DNA of 64,000 nucleotides. Source: Sclerodactyla briareus. Lineage: Eukaryota; Echinodermata; Holothuroidea; Dendrochirotida; Sclerodactylidae. The stretch covers positions 105,018 to 169,017 of the forward strand of contig JAODTK010005065.1 of the NCBI GenBank assembly GCA_026419785.1, written 5' to 3'. The notes under the pieces are model-generated. The model worked only from the letters and a program-made list of their open reading frames with translations, ran no database searches and was not told where the DNA came from. Position 1 is the stretch's first letter. Every line of letters begins with the position of its first letter. Positions 35,212 through 47,049 of the stretch are shown here, piece by piece. The position numbers and the translations under genes were made by a program.

Positions 35212-35870
35212 GGTTCTGTGCCCTTGGACAAGACACTCGGACTTTATTGCCCCACCCCAGAGATCAAGTGGGTCCATGTGAGGAGTACAACCTACAGTGT
35301 TGAAAATCTACCCTTGGGCAGGGAAATGCCGAGAATCGATCAGCTTGGTCGAGGTTTCAATCCTACAAGAGCTATGAGCATGGTCACGACGTGGGACGAG
35401 CTCTCGGATGTCTTTTCACCTATCATGCCTGCCAAGTATGAATAACTATGCCCAGCATCCCAATACCAATAATATTGTAACCGTAACGTCCAAAATCACT
35501 AATGTGTTCAATTAGTACACGAACTTTCTCTACTCGTACTTCCACTTGGACTTATCAAGGATGGTAGTCCATTAACTAACGATATTTTGTAAATGTGAAA
35601 GTGATCAATGTGTAAACTCTGATATCACAAAACCAGTTCGACTAATTCGGGGCTACAGTTGTCGGACACTCATTTTATGAGTTTGATTGGGAACACCCAC
35701 CTCTGAATAGTAACTACATCGGCACCAAACCCAATATGGACCATCCACTATCAAGACATCCACCACCAAAGTGTGAGAGCATTATCTCTTTCCGTCTGCT
35801 ACTGACGGGCTCACGGGAATCTTTCAGCGAAGCTCCATTCCGTCGTGCGCTATGAATAATACTTCAGTAG
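35212..35870. repeat. SINE body and upstream flank, paralogous to 17620-18490
   Basis: The tgcccttggacaagacactc and attgccccaccccagag segments match the SINE body at 17640-17685. The tRNA-like head present in block A is missing here. Homology then continues to about 35870. No coding content is supported; the 75-codon frame at 35218-35445 runs through the SINE. Confidence 0.6.
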
Positions 35871-36240
35871 GTTTGCACAGTGAAGATGAGTTTGACGTAA
35901 AATCGGACCTATTCGTGGTCGCAACTTGGTTAAGGACGTCGGTTCCGAGCCAGACCCACCATAGAATATTGATTATATGTAGCGACCATATACTCACTAT
36001 GAGGCATCTACCTCCCAAGTATGGGGAAATACCTTCCACTGTCTTCAGCTACTAGTGAATTTCCAGCGAGGTCATTTTTTTTAGTCATCGAATATTTTTA
36101 GTTGACGATCGCGAATCAGGAAGCTAACCGTCACGCCACCACATCCCCGCAAACCATGGTATCAAGCACATGGTCCTGCCACGAAAACAACAAAAAAAAA
36201 AAATAACTCAATGCGACGAAGTGAGGTAATAAACCAGAAA
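35871..36240. other. Unrecognised intergenic sequence
   Basis: Nothing supported beyond short open frames. Confidence 0.3.
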
Positions 36241-37455
36241 GTGATTCCTTGACTGATCCTGACTTGATCGAGCTTAACATTGTCAAGATTTACAATAGGG
36301 ATCATCGCAGTACTCATAATAGGGAACTCACATACACGTATAATACATTCATGCAGATGAACAACGATAATAGTTCCTGTTTTTTCCCATAATGAAGCTG
36401 CACACCGAGTTTCAACTTGATCTGACCAGGCCCTCTGGATTCATCATGTTAACAAGATTGTTCAGACTTTGAAACTCTCTTGACCTTTGACCACTAAAAC
36501 AATAGGGATCATGTACTCACTGTGGAGAACCGATATACTGAGTATAAGCTTCATCCATCTAGGGTGAGCGACTTATCATGTTAAGTAGCTGAAATTTATC
36601 AAATTATCAATTTTTCACAATTTCCCATTTTTTCTCAATTTCTGACCCCCGATTTACATAAAAAACAGCAGGGGTTCCTGTACTCCTAAAAACTGCATAC
36701 CGATTCAACTGCTTGGCCCATGTCTTCTGGCCTTATCGTGTTATCAAGATTTCCAGACTTTACCTCTCTCGACCTCAGAATACCCTTGACCTGACCTCAA
36801 GCAATAGGGCATTTGGGGATCAAATGGGGGTGACTTATCACGTTTACCAGCTGAAATTGACCAAATTATCAATTTTCTTCACAATTTTCCAATTCTCCAC
36901 AAATCTGACCCTATGCCTGCACCAAAAATAATAGGGTTCCTGCACTCCTCATACGAAAGCGGTATACCAAACTTCAACCAGATCGAACCAGGCATTCTGG
37001 TCTTATTGTGTTTGACAATAATTTTTCAGACTTTTGACCTTCAATGTTGACCCTTTGACCTGACCCGAACATATGGATCATGTAACTCAATATGGGGAAA
37101 ACTCATATACCAGTAATTAACTCGACCATCCAAGTGGGGTAGGTCATCATGTTATGAGGCTACCATTTTGCCAAATTATCAATTTTTCACAATTTCCCAT
37201 TTTTCCCCCTGAATTTGACCGATTTACACAGAGAAACTATAGGTCTGGTACCCTCCACGAGAAAGCTGCATACGGAATTCAACCTGATCGGACCAGGCAT
37301 TCTGGACTTTCGGATTTTCGACCTTGACCTCTCTTGCCTCAGATGACCTTTGACCTGACCCCTAAACAATAGGATCATGGACTCATTATTGGGAACCCAT
37401 ACTAAGTATGACTTGACCCATCCAAGAGGGGTAGAGTTATCGTGTTAACAAGGAT
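36240..37455. repeat. Tandem array, ~290-bp unit, four copies
   Basis: A gctgcata/ac(c/a)ga..tcaac motif followed by tgatc.gaccaggc..tctgg recurs at about 36402, 36690, 36960 and 37262. Each unit also has a Tgacctttgacc stretch, acaatagg.atcatg, and caaattatcaatttttcaca followed by atttccca. A perfect TGACCT t TGACCT lies at 37344-37356. No protein is encoded. Confidence 0.8.
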
Positions 37456-37602
37456 ATGTGCGCGGGGCCCCCCGCACACACACCACGACCCACCCACAAA
37501 CAAACACACGCAGAGAGACGGACATACCGCATACCAACCATGGGGCGGGGGGCGTGGGTAAGACTGACCCAAACAAACTCACACACACTGTCGACTGCAT
37601 AG

Positions 37603-37625
37603 ATTCCTCGACTTTGTCGAGGAAT
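37603..37625. repeat. Perfect 10-bp hairpin
   Basis: ATTCCTCGAC at 37603-37612 pairs perfectly with GTCGAGGAAT at 37616-37625 across a 3-base TTT loop. It stands at the end of a C/A-rich stretch after the 290-bp array. It could be a transposon end or transcript structure; nothing ties it to a gene. Confidence 0.6.
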
Positions 37626-37859
37626 TGCGGCGATGGAGTGTAGTCGAGGTATCGCATCTGTGTCTCACCTTACCACCTTCATGAAAGTCTAAGCCTATCA
37701 GAGCTTGAAATACCTTAAATATAATGTCACCTATTTACTCTCTAAAGACTGCGCATTATAGATGACCATGTACCAAAAATCTGTGGAAAAATGTGTGTCT
37801 CTAGCACACATACCCGTGTTGTGTCAAATTACACAGCAATTTGTGTGAAAGTTGTGTGA

Positions 37860-37930
37860 ACAAGAGCACAATTGGTTCTGCAGCTCAAACGGCACAGATG
37901 TACTAAATATTTCATTATGGAGGAACTGAA
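37860..37930 (+). mobile_element. Truncated 5' end of a Helentron/pearl-like element
   Basis: gtgaacaagagcacaattgg, then ctgcagctcaaac and tgtactaaatatttcattatggag, match 38990-39055 and more loosely 5405-5450, where full elements begin. No core array follows, so this copy is truncated. Confidence 0.5.
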
Positions 37931-38466
37931 AAAGTGCAGTTTTGTGTTAAAGTTCAAGAACATCACGATCCAATGCTCTTCTTGGGAAAATAATAATAAA
38001 GAGGTTCTTTATATAACGCAAATACAAGAGTCCTCTGGCGCTTTACAAATCATACCAAGACACAAAACTGTGACGCGATTCCTGTCCTCATAGCTTGACG
38101 TGCTGTGGCACTTAAGTGCCAAACCAGAAAACTTGTATTACAAAAGAAAGCCTAGCTATTGTCGGTTTACTTGAAAAATTCCTTTCTAAATATTCGCACA
38201 CTTGGAATTTCATATCATCCTTTTCCCTTCTCTGCCCTTCCTACTTCACTCTTTTGTGAGAACAAATGACCTCCCCATTCACAGTAAATTAATTCCATTT
38301 CTGACAAAGTTAGAAAATCACAAAAAGTTTGCAAATTTGAACCTCCGGTGACTCAAATGAACCTGACTTTTTTTCGGCACAAATGATTTCCCATCGGCAA
38401 GTTTCGTTCACAAAGGACAAACTTAACTTATTGCAATTTGATGGCTGTAGCAGTATACCAAAGTCA
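37931..38466. other. Unrecognised intergenic sequence
   Basis: No supported gene or repeat structure was found. Confidence 0.3.
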
Positions 38467-38560
38467 TGTAAATAGATAGATAGAATAGATAGATAGATAT
38501 ATAGATATATAGATAGATCGATAGATAATAGATAATAGATAGTAGATAGATAGATAGAAT
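38467..38560. repeat. (GATA)n microsatellite
   Basis: Interrupted agatagat repeats, in the same window as GATA tracts linked to mobile elements. Frames reading SIYLSI are artefacts. Confidence 0.9.
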
Positions 38561-38984
38561 AAGGATGATTGTCCATTTCAAAAGAAAACGTTCACAGGTA
38601 CATATGACTCCTGTTGTTGGGTAGGTATTGGTTGATGGGCCTATTTCAGAAATCGATCTCACTCTGTTGCCCTCAGATAAGCGTTTACCTGACGCATCAC
38701 ACACCGTGGGGGGGGGGGGAAGCAACAAGCATTCCAAGTCTAGTTAGTTATGCAGTCTTTGTCTGTGAGAGGTTTTCTACGATGACCACCGTACTCTTTT
38801 CGCGCAGGGTTGGTAATTACGGGCTTTTCTGTCATTGTCCCAGATTTTAAAAGATACCTCTTGTCTAGTGATTAACGTTGATTTAATATTATTACTACTA
38901 TAATATTATTAATCGTTGGGTGGTCAAGTTTCCTACTGGGTATATGGGTTCCCATGAGAGTACATAATGAGCACAAATGTTGAA

Positions 38985-40243
38985 AGTTGTTGTGAACAAT
39001 CACCATGGTGCTGCTCTTCAAACTACATTAATGTACTAAATATTTCATTATGGAAGTAACTAGTGCGTAACTTCAGGTGTTAAATATTTCTCAGCACTCA
39101 ATAAAGTTCCTTGCAATTTAGTTAACAACCTCTTCAAATAATGACCTATTGTGCCATGCTCTTCCATTGCCTTAGCATCCGATAAACGCAGTTCCCAACT
39201 CCCCCCAGCTAAAATCACTAATCCCACAATGGCTCCTTGACCCTTATGAACTATGGCCTTGATCTTAACACAGCCAAAAATATCTCAACAAAAAACGAAC
39301 TTTCTGTCAACGTTTGGTTAACATCAATCATAATAGAATGATCAAATGTGGGCCAAAAGACAATTCCTCACAATGCCCCGTTGCGCCCCTTTATTGCCTT
39401 CACCATTAACTATTGACCTGGGCCACAGAAGCAATAGACTTGTACTAGGCTATGTGTTGTCATCGTTCATCCCAGGATGGCCAATCGAGAGAATTTCACA
39501 CAGTGATGTCATAGCGCTGATCATTGTACCATTGTAACATAGTTTTGGATAACATCCTCAGGGAATTGACCAATTTGCGGGTTGAACAAAAGGCAATTTC
39601 ACATTATGGCCTACTGTGTCCCTTTCATGATCTTTGACCCTTTGACCTTCATAAAAATGCCTTATCAGTCAATGAACATTGCGATATACGTTTTGGCCAA
39701 CGCTCAATTAACGAGGACCATTCATGACCTATGATGTCCTAGCATTCAATGAACATGGCACCAAGTTTGACATTCATCAAAGAATGATCAACTGGGGATG
39801 AGGAAGCTCAGGCACTTCACACAATGTGCCTATCGACCCTCATACCTTTATCAAGGTCAAGATGTCTAGAGGTCGATGAACAAGTTTTTGTTAACATTCA
39901 TGAAGAAAGACTGTGTTGACTCCACTATCATCCTACAATGCCGCATCCAAAATCATGGGAACAAGTGACAGACCCCACCACCCAAAGACCATTACAGCAC
40001 AATTTCAGGACAATCTAATGTTCTTCCTGGGGAGAGATTCTCCTCAAGTTCCAGAAGTCAATCAAGAGAGCCTATACTTTGGAATGGGTAACAATATCAA
40101 TTTTTTTATGGATCACAAGCCAGCTTTACAATCATATTGAGAGGTTGTGGTCACAGAGCATGGAGTGAACTATCAATCATCAGTGGCACCATGGGGTGTA
40201 ATTCACTACTACTAACCTGTGTTGCCACTCCCAATTTCCATCT

Positions 40244-40286
<43 letters not shown>

Positions 40287-40350
40287 CAGACAGACAATAG
40301 ATAGATAGATAGCTAGAATAGTAACTCACCAGCATAGCTGGTTGAGCTTC
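38985..40350 (+). mobile_element. Helentron/pearl-like element, longest 3' microsatellite
   Basis: It begins with a 5' motif (caccatggtgctgctct at 39002). Tandem units about 229 bp long are marked by aatg.cctattg.gcc at 39146, 39375, 39604 and 39823, with tgaccttcat and gtcaatgaacattg elements. A (GACA)n then (GATA)n tract runs from 40243 to 40315, followed by the hairpin caccagcatagctggttgag at 40328. The same 3' end order occurs at 7215-7285 and 11456-11525. No protein is encoded; the 75-codon frame at 39913-40140 is incidental. Confidence 0.6.
40243..40315. repeat. (GACA)n-(GATA)n compound microsatellite
   Basis: About 17 GACA units followed by GATA units, immediately before the 3' hairpin of the element at 38985-40350. 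Confidence 0.95.
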
Positions 40351-40440
40351 AAAATCATCACACACCTCTGCAGATTATACTACTCAGATGGTGTAGTTCC
40401 TGCCAGAACACTGGATAGGTGTGTCTTGTAACAACAACAT

Positions 40441-40645
40441 TTTTATTAGTGTATGGTAGCTCATCATGACCTCCAATATGACTGGAGGAGCCATATATCC
40501 TTTACGTCCAAGTTCGGTCACCATTCATTGAAGAAAGAGTATTCAGGTTTCGAGCTGAGAATCCACACTTCCGGGAAGAAAACCGGCGGACAGACCAGAC
40601 AGACAGACGGACATTCGATCGTCCGATCGTCGATAATAATTGATA
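40441..40645. mobile_element. Possible related element with GACA tract and palindromic end
   Basis: A gaccagacagacagacgga tract at 40593 is followed by the palindromic attcgatcgtccgatcgtcg. The layout (unique segment, GACA tract, hairpin) parallels the neighbouring element but has a different terminal hairpin. Confidence 0.35.
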
Positions 40646-42299
40646 GGATAGTTTCTTTCATTTTTTCCCGTAGGCCTAATGCCTGCCGTAGCCTAACCAC
40701 ACGTGTACTCTCAATCTCAAGCCTGCTGACCAATTGACTAGACTAGATCAGTAGCATACTCAGTGCAATCCCTTTTATTACAATTTTTTCTCTGCTTTCA
40801 ACTCTCATTTAATTTTATCTCCCCTTTTGCTATTTTTGGTCTCAGTGACTTTACGTCTGAAATGTTTGTCTTGATTTATGTATAGAACCTTTCCCCTGTA
40901 ATCTAACCCCTGCATAAACCATCATCTGCTTCAATTGCACATTTCTTTCTTAGGCCATCAATTAGCTGTTTTCAGATCGGAAGATTTCTATTGTTACCCC
41001 CCCCCCCCTTCACCCCTTTTCAAAGAGTACACACCCCTGCAACTACAAATCTCTTCCGTTGACTTAAGATCCTATGCAGGATACCAGAACAAATTGTTCA
41101 TCACCACATACTATTATTTTCCACACCAACGAGGATTCAGAAACGGCACTCCTGTGAATCCCAATGCTACAAACTTTCACTGATCTGCGGCTCTAGCCGA
41201 TAAACCTGTACTGTAGGTCAGCCAGGTGCTGGTGTTTCACCGATTCTAGTGTTAGACAGATTCCACAACAAAGACATTTCATAAATTGTTCCTCAAAACT
41301 CATTTCTGGTCAAATTCCTCACACGGGTAAATTGGTTTTCCAACGATCGTCATTACCCAGTGTTTTTTGTTCTCGAGTATACACCAATGAGGCCTCCGAC
41401 TGTTACAGTATCCACTATAACGAACCATCATTAGCGGTTAGGCCTACACCTTAAATTGTCCCCTTCCTTTATGTAGTTAAGATGGAGCGTCGTCTGCTCG
41501 CGTCAGCGAACTAGCGACGGCAACTTTGCATGACGTCATACACGATCTCGTAATGTTGCAGCACAACTCGGTATATCGAAATCACGTACTTTCATCTTAA
41601 TGCGCCATCGCAATGCATTACACACAGATGGTGGACATCGACAGAGTCCAAACAAAGCCTCGGAAGCGAGAGGAAATGGCGTCAGATTCAAAGAAGAAAA
41701 AGCCCCCTGGAGAGAATCCACAGCCCAGAATACCCGGAAAGAGAATTTGATGTAACGAGAATATCGCTTCTCGACGCTTTCCAAGAGTGGAACCAACAAA
41801 AAAAAGTGGATGGGGAAACAAATTCTAAGAATAAAGGAAGGCACACCAGGAACGAGTGCGAGGGATTACAAAAAAGTGGCGAACTCTATTTGCGTGGCAT
41901 CTCTTGGTTTGCCACAGATCTTCATGTGACTTGCAGGTGAATAAAAAAACCCCATGATTATGAAATAAGATCAATAAGCTGATTATTTTTTTCACATCCC
42001 ACCAACTGATTCTGAAAAATTGGCATAAGCCAGGGGCCATATGCCTAAGTTGGTCTAGTTAGTCCGTAACCAGGACTGTGAGTTCGTGCTTCAGACACAG
42101 TCCTGACGCATAGCTGATAAAAGTGAACCAATGATAAAAAAAGGCGAAAACAAAACAGCCCGAACAAGGAGTGAAATTGCCGGCAATTCAAACATCGTAG
42201 AATCAATAGAAGTTTAGTGATTTTACCTTTATAACTTTCAAAGCGAAGATCCAATATTTCGTTGCTTCGTCAGTAATAAACGATAATTTGAGCGAGACG
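40646..42299. other. Intergenic; CRE-like site and a small basic ORF
   Basis: A perfect TGACGTCA (cAMP-response element) lies at 41531-41538. A 40-codon frame, MVDIDRVQTKPRKREEMASD followed by a lysine-rich tail (41628-41750), starts 90 bp downstream. It is in a plausible position for a first coding exon but has no homologue I recognise. The longer minus-strand frame over the same DNA is an alternative. The rest is unrecognised. Confidence 0.2.
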
Positions 42300-42445
42300 T
42301 CAACTTTTAAGCACATCCTGTGCACGTCCTACGAAAACACGCCCAACGCGCCGAACATCACAAACTACGCCCGAACTCACAAAACACGCCCGAACCTTTA
42401 TTCACACGCCGAACCTATTATCACGCCGGAGCAGGCGACCAACAG
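42300..42445 (+). repeat. Short-period CACGCCCGAAC repeat, copy 1
   Basis: cacgccc.aac units recur every 15-25 bases (acgcccaacgcgccgaac, acgcccgaactcacaaaaca, cgcccgaacc, cacgccgaacc). An inverted copy lies at 50165-50275, sharing gcgcgttcggcgtgtttt followed by aggacg in reverse complement. Confidence 0.6.
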
Positions 42446-42831
42446 TGGACATCAATCAATCACGCCTATGGGACGGTGTAAGTAGTATAGGCCTTGTTAG
42501 AATTGAGCAGTGGTGCAGGCAATTTATGTTGTGTGCTAAATAAATGTTGTGCGTGAAAACGGCAAATTGATTTTGTAGTGTAATATGGACGGTAATTTTT
42601 GTTTTTTTTTGTTGGGTAGCTGATATAATGTGGATAGTCTGATGAGACTGCTTGCGAGAGCAATTATATTTCGAATTACAGAAATAACTAACAATGGTCA
42701 GTGCCTTTTATTTATGTACACCATCTTTAGCAGACAATACGCATTTTTTTTATAAAAGTAAGCCTGCCTACCTGTACAGAACGTAGGTACGGTTTCATCG
42801 GGTTCATTCTGTCGGTGTATCGAAGTAACAT

Positions 42832-43075
42832 ATGAGCAGGCCTGGAACAATGTCATGTTTTCATTTTTCCAGAAATTTATGGATTTTTGTCAAGGTCGTG
42901 AGTAGATACCACTTAAAAAGTGATATCAAATGTGCTACATTTTGCATCGAAGCCCCCAAAAAAATATTAAGACTCACAAATCGCAAAATCGAGGGGGACT
43001 CCCCCCCCCCAGGCGGACATCCATGCCAAATCTCCCCCCCCCCCGAGTCCCGTCAAGCCTATGTTACTGTGTAAT
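42832..43075. repeat. Poly-C-bounded dispersed repeat, probable
   Basis: A stretch ending in two C8-C11 runs around gcggacatccatgcc (42998-43046). The 80-codon frame through it reads to a proline-rich tail. The regular pattern suggests a dispersed repeat rather than a gene, though no second full copy is in the window. Confidence 0.35.
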
Positions 43076-43149
43076 GTGTGCTCTAGACTATCGATGAGGC
43101 CAAAAAATGTCTTTCATTTCACGTATGGCTAATAAAACTTTCATCCTTG

Positions 43150-44914
43150 CTTCTGGTGTCGTTCAATTTTGGTCGTGGCAAAATCTGTGTCCAGAACTTC
43201 TGTTCTTCCAAATTCCCTCCGCTGGATAAAAAGCCTGATGGCTCTTTGGCTAGTGATGACACCTTAAAGCTAATACTTTTGCCGTGCTATTCTCTTCTAA
43301 TTCCATTATGGACACAGATTGCCTCATCGCCTCACTTGCCAGCTTTTGTGAAAACGATCTTGGATGTTGTTTTCACTACTCGCATGGTCCGCCAAAAACT
43401 CAATAGTTACGACATTATAAAGGCATTGGTCCCTGATGCATTCCTCCTATAGTCCTCCTGGAAGTGGTGCCCCCGAACTTGCGCCTATCCTTAGAAGCTT
43501 TACCGCCGTTGTTAAGTTATTGGATGCTACCCTTCTGTGTGGGAACATGCCATGTATGAACAGTCCCTACAAAGGGTGACAAATCCAACCCCCTCAATTA
43601 CAGCCGATTGCCATCAGCTCGGTCCTCTCCAAAGTTATGGAAACTATATAAAAAAGAATGTTTGAACTTCTTGATTTCACCTCCTCATCAGGGACCACCA
43701 GTATGGTTCCGGCATACCCGATCTACTGGGAGCCTACTATCTTTTGTCACCCATCAGTGGGCCCAAGACATGAGTTTTCGGGAAAGTAGGGCTATGCCCT
43801 TGATATCTCTAAGACCTTTGACCGTGTTTGGCACCGCCGGAATCCTTGCCACAATTATTATTTGTTTCAAGCCCCCTTCTAACCTATTGGACTGCCAGTT
43901 TTTTACCGGTCGCTTTCTCTGTTAGGGTTGATGGTGCCCTCTCCGAGACCTTACCGTATCAATGAATGTGTTCCTCAAGGTTTGTGTTTCTTCTCCTACA
44001 CTCTTTCTCATTTTTATCAATGATCTGCTTAGCTCTACTCCTATAGTCTTCACTCATTTGCTGATGATTTACCTTTCACCCCTCTCTGGGCTTTCCTCGC
44101 CCCCGGAAGCGGAACGATTTAGTCTACAACCGTTCCCTTTGCCGATCAGCTGAATAATGAACTTCATTCTATTTTGAACTGATGCACTGCTAATTGGTAC
44201 CTTAACATCTAAAAACTCAGAACTTGCTGATTTCTGGTCGGCGTGTTTATGATGCACCAGCTATTTAGGCTGACCAGATACTCCTCAGTCTATCTCTTAC
44301 ATCTTGTTGGAAACAGACAAAACCGTCTGGAAATCCCATATCAAGTCTAACGCTACTAATGCTTCTAGAAGTTGGGCTTCTAGTCCGCACAAGGAAATAC
44401 TTCACACCACAAACAGCTACTTCTGCTTACAAAGCCAAATTCGCTCCCCATGGAATATGGTTGCCATATTGGGTGGGCTTCGCCATACTCTCTCAGTGTC
44501 TTGATCGTATCCAGAGAAAGGCCATCGTCTCATCACGATGATATCTTACCCTCACTTGAATCTCTATCCACATCGCCAGATCTGTATCATCTCTCTGCCT
44601 CTGTACCGTTACTTTATGGCAAGCTCGTTCTGAGCTTGGGATGCTGTTCATCCTTACTCGGGTTACTCGCCATACTGCTCTATCTTCCAGCCACCGTCGG
44701 TTGCATCTCCACGTATCGCACCGAAACCTATGCTCGCTCTTTTTTCCTCGCAATTCGCGTGCCTGGAATAGGCTTCGCGGGATGTATTTCCTCCTGATTT
44801 TGACCTCCAGCGGTTCAAGAGTAGAATCACAAGCTAGATCTCTCTCTTCTTTAGTTCTTGTGCTGGGGGGTTGCTTTTTTTCCAAAAATTAAAAAAATTA
44901 AAAAAATTAAAAAT

Positions 44915-44918
<4 letters not shown>
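43150..44918 (+). pseudogene. Non-LTR retrotransposon (Jockey/CR1-like), 5'-truncated with poly-A tail
   Basis: Pieces in three frames give an ordered reverse transcriptase: a FPPLDKKPDGSLAS linker (43215), a TKGDKSNPLNYS motif (about 43573), the catalytic aspartate motif LDISKTFDRVWHRR (43799-43840), LFLIFINDLL (44002), the FADD catalytic box (44057-44068), WKSHIKS (44333), MEYGCHI (44450), and a C-terminal ASRDVFPPDFDLQRFKSRI-like segment (44775-44830). An A-rich 3' end and a 27-base poly-A follow. The endonuclease region is missing. More than ten frame breaks make it inactive as read. The element copied itself via RNA primed at a nicked target. Confidence 0.85.

Positions 44919-44945
<27 letters not shown>
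44919..44945 (+). repeat. Poly-A tail of the LINE
   Basis: An uninterrupted A27 run preceded by A-rich (aaaaaatt)n sequence marks the 3' end of the retrotransposon and confirms its orientation. Target-site duplications could not be fixed because the 5' boundary is unclear. Confidence 0.85.
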
Positions 44946-44989
44946 TAGTAAAACTGGCGACGCCCGGGCACGCGTCCAAGATAAGACTG

Positions 44990-45240
44990 AGAGAGGAGAA
45001 AAATGTTACAGTATTTTGGTAGTCTAATCAACCTAATAAATTGGTTGGGTAAGAGAGGGTGCCAAACTACTCACTGTAGAACTTACGGTTTTCTGTGTAA
45101 TCTTGCTAACGACCATAAAATGAGCTAATTACCTACTTAATTAATGACTGTGTTACTCAAAATCTATCAGATCGTGTACACCCATCACCCGGACGGCTAC
45201 ACACGAAATTTCGTCAAGATCGGCATCACGGTTTACGTCA
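44990..45240. repeat. Dispersed repeat, copy related to 14360-14650
   Basis: It shares gtgtaatcttgctaacga, agctaattacct and tctatcagatcgtgtaca-type segments with 14479-14575. Confidence 0.6.
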
Positions 45241-46540
45241 GAATGGCTGTCAAAGTGGGGAGGGATGAACGACCGCGCGTTTCCAGTGGTCGTTGGAGGC
45301 GCGCGCCGTCGCAATTTCAAACAACTTAAAACTTGGGAAAAATAGTTCCTCTCGTGGCATATACAACTCTTCGTGACATAGTGCAAAAGTCCGACCGAAA
45401 ATAGGGTTGTAGGTTGCCATGTCAGTGAATTCGTGGTTAGCGTTACAGGTTGAAAAATTCTGGGCATAAGACGTATGGACGTGTACGGGTGTATGGATAT
45501 CAGTCACCTAATGTGCCCTAGAAACACGCCAGGGGTATAGTTTCACCCTGGGCCAAAAATCGGACACGCCTACAGGTTAATATTTCTGTTGAAAAATGTA
45601 GTCTCCGGACACCCCCAGCCTCGAATTGAACTGTAAAAACTATTAACCTCCGACCTTGGGCTAGAGTGTCCGTTGTCGTGGGTTATTTTCTGTGCACAGA
45701 AAGCATTTCACGTGATAAGGGATTTTTTTTCCTAAAAAACCAACCATTTCTCCGCTTCGCGCACTAAAATGGCGTCCGCTCAGATAGTTGCGTTGGCGAG
45801 TTTTGAAAAAAAAAAAAATGGACACAAACTAATGAATGTACCCCAGGCATAAATAAATGAACACACGCATGCAGAGTCATATTCCAAAAGGTTCTCTCCA
45901 AAATTGCCTGGAGAAGGGTATACACTTCGATGTTGGCTTAGTGTTCGGCGGGTATTTTAGTTAATGTCCAGTCTGTGCCATAGCCAGTTGTTGTGTGCGG
46001 GTGGGGTGTCGGGGGGAGGGGGGAGGGGGAACCAAAAACCAACATTTTCCCGGGCAGCTCCGCGGCCCCTATAGTTTTGTGGTAGAGTGCTCCCCCAATG
46101 AAAGCTAAATTTCCCGTAAGTCGGTTTTGAATAACGATCAATACTAGGCTCCCTTCATAGTGAAAGTGATATTACAGACAGATACGGACCACGCAAGCAA
46201 TTAGGTTAAGTAACCTTCGTCTGAACGTACACTTTTCTGAAGACATGAATGGTAGGCGCGTGTGAGAAAATTATGACTATTTGTGTCAGCTGTAAATATA
46301 TGAATAGGCGTGCATCTAATGAGTGAAGTACCAAGGCGTCACGGACTCACGGAGGCGGGCAGATTCCATGACGGAAAGATGAGAGCGTCATGAAATCAGC
46401 GATCGATGGGGGGAAGGGAAAAATCACCGGAAAAAACCCCCCCTTATTTTGGAGTGGGCATTCCATATATGTTATAGAAAAAAGTAAATGAAAGTATCGG
46501 ATTCCTCTAATAGAAGGTATGGGTTCTGCATTATTGTTTT
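45241..46540. other. Intergenic, unrecognised
   Basis: Includes aaaatggcgtccgc at 45767, which fits the YY1 consensus, and G-rich runs at 46010-46030. No supported gene. Confidence 0.25.
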
Positions 46541-46555
46541 TCCAATTTTTCATTA

Positions 46556-47043
46556 AGCCGGGTATTAAGCGGGCGGGCGGGCACGCAGACAACGCGAATG
46601 GACCGTTTCCATGCACGCGGACGGGCGTTTCTCGAAATCACGCACTCGTTCACTTATGTGTGTATATGCGCTATAAAGAACCGGTATTTATATTATTATA
46701 TTATTATTCATCGGAACACATATAGGTTTAAACTAAACACGGTGGTTATTTCTGAAAACCATTGTTGAAATGTCAACGATTACGGCCCACTAGTAAAAAC
46801 TTCCCAATGACAGGTTTGGAGATTCCATTAGCAAATACTGAATGTCCATGGTTAAACATGCAACTATTGTGTTCCAGATAGTGTCGGCGGTTAAAAATAG
46901 AGACAAGATGTATAACGATCATGCAATAGTGTTGAAACAGTTACGAAGGTTGTTTGGAACACGGAACCGATCGAGAAAACGCCCCGCCCGCGTGCATGGA
47001 AACGGTCATTGGAAATACGGTGAGCGATTTTACACGCCCGACT
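46556..47043 (+). mobile_element. GC-terminal inverted-repeat element, copy 3 (short)
   Basis: The left end has gcgggcgggcgggcacgc followed by gtttccatgcacgcgg (46568-46620). The interior contains cgctataaagaaccgg, the (ATT)n tract, gtcaacgattacggccc (46772) and gtgtcggcggtt. The right end is cgagaaaacgcc followed by gcgtgcatggaaacgg (46972-47007) and a further acacgcccg. Same orientation as copies 1 and 2 but shortened. Confidence 0.7.
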
Positions 47044-47049
47044 TAGGGC

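Noticed and set aside
38467..40315. GATA/GACA tracts as a CRISPR-like or regulatory array
   Set aside because: They are simple tetranucleotide microsatellites with no spacers; one is a module of a mobile element.
44493..44885. 130-codon minus-strand ORF
   Set aside because: Antisense shadow of the plus-strand LINE coding sequence.
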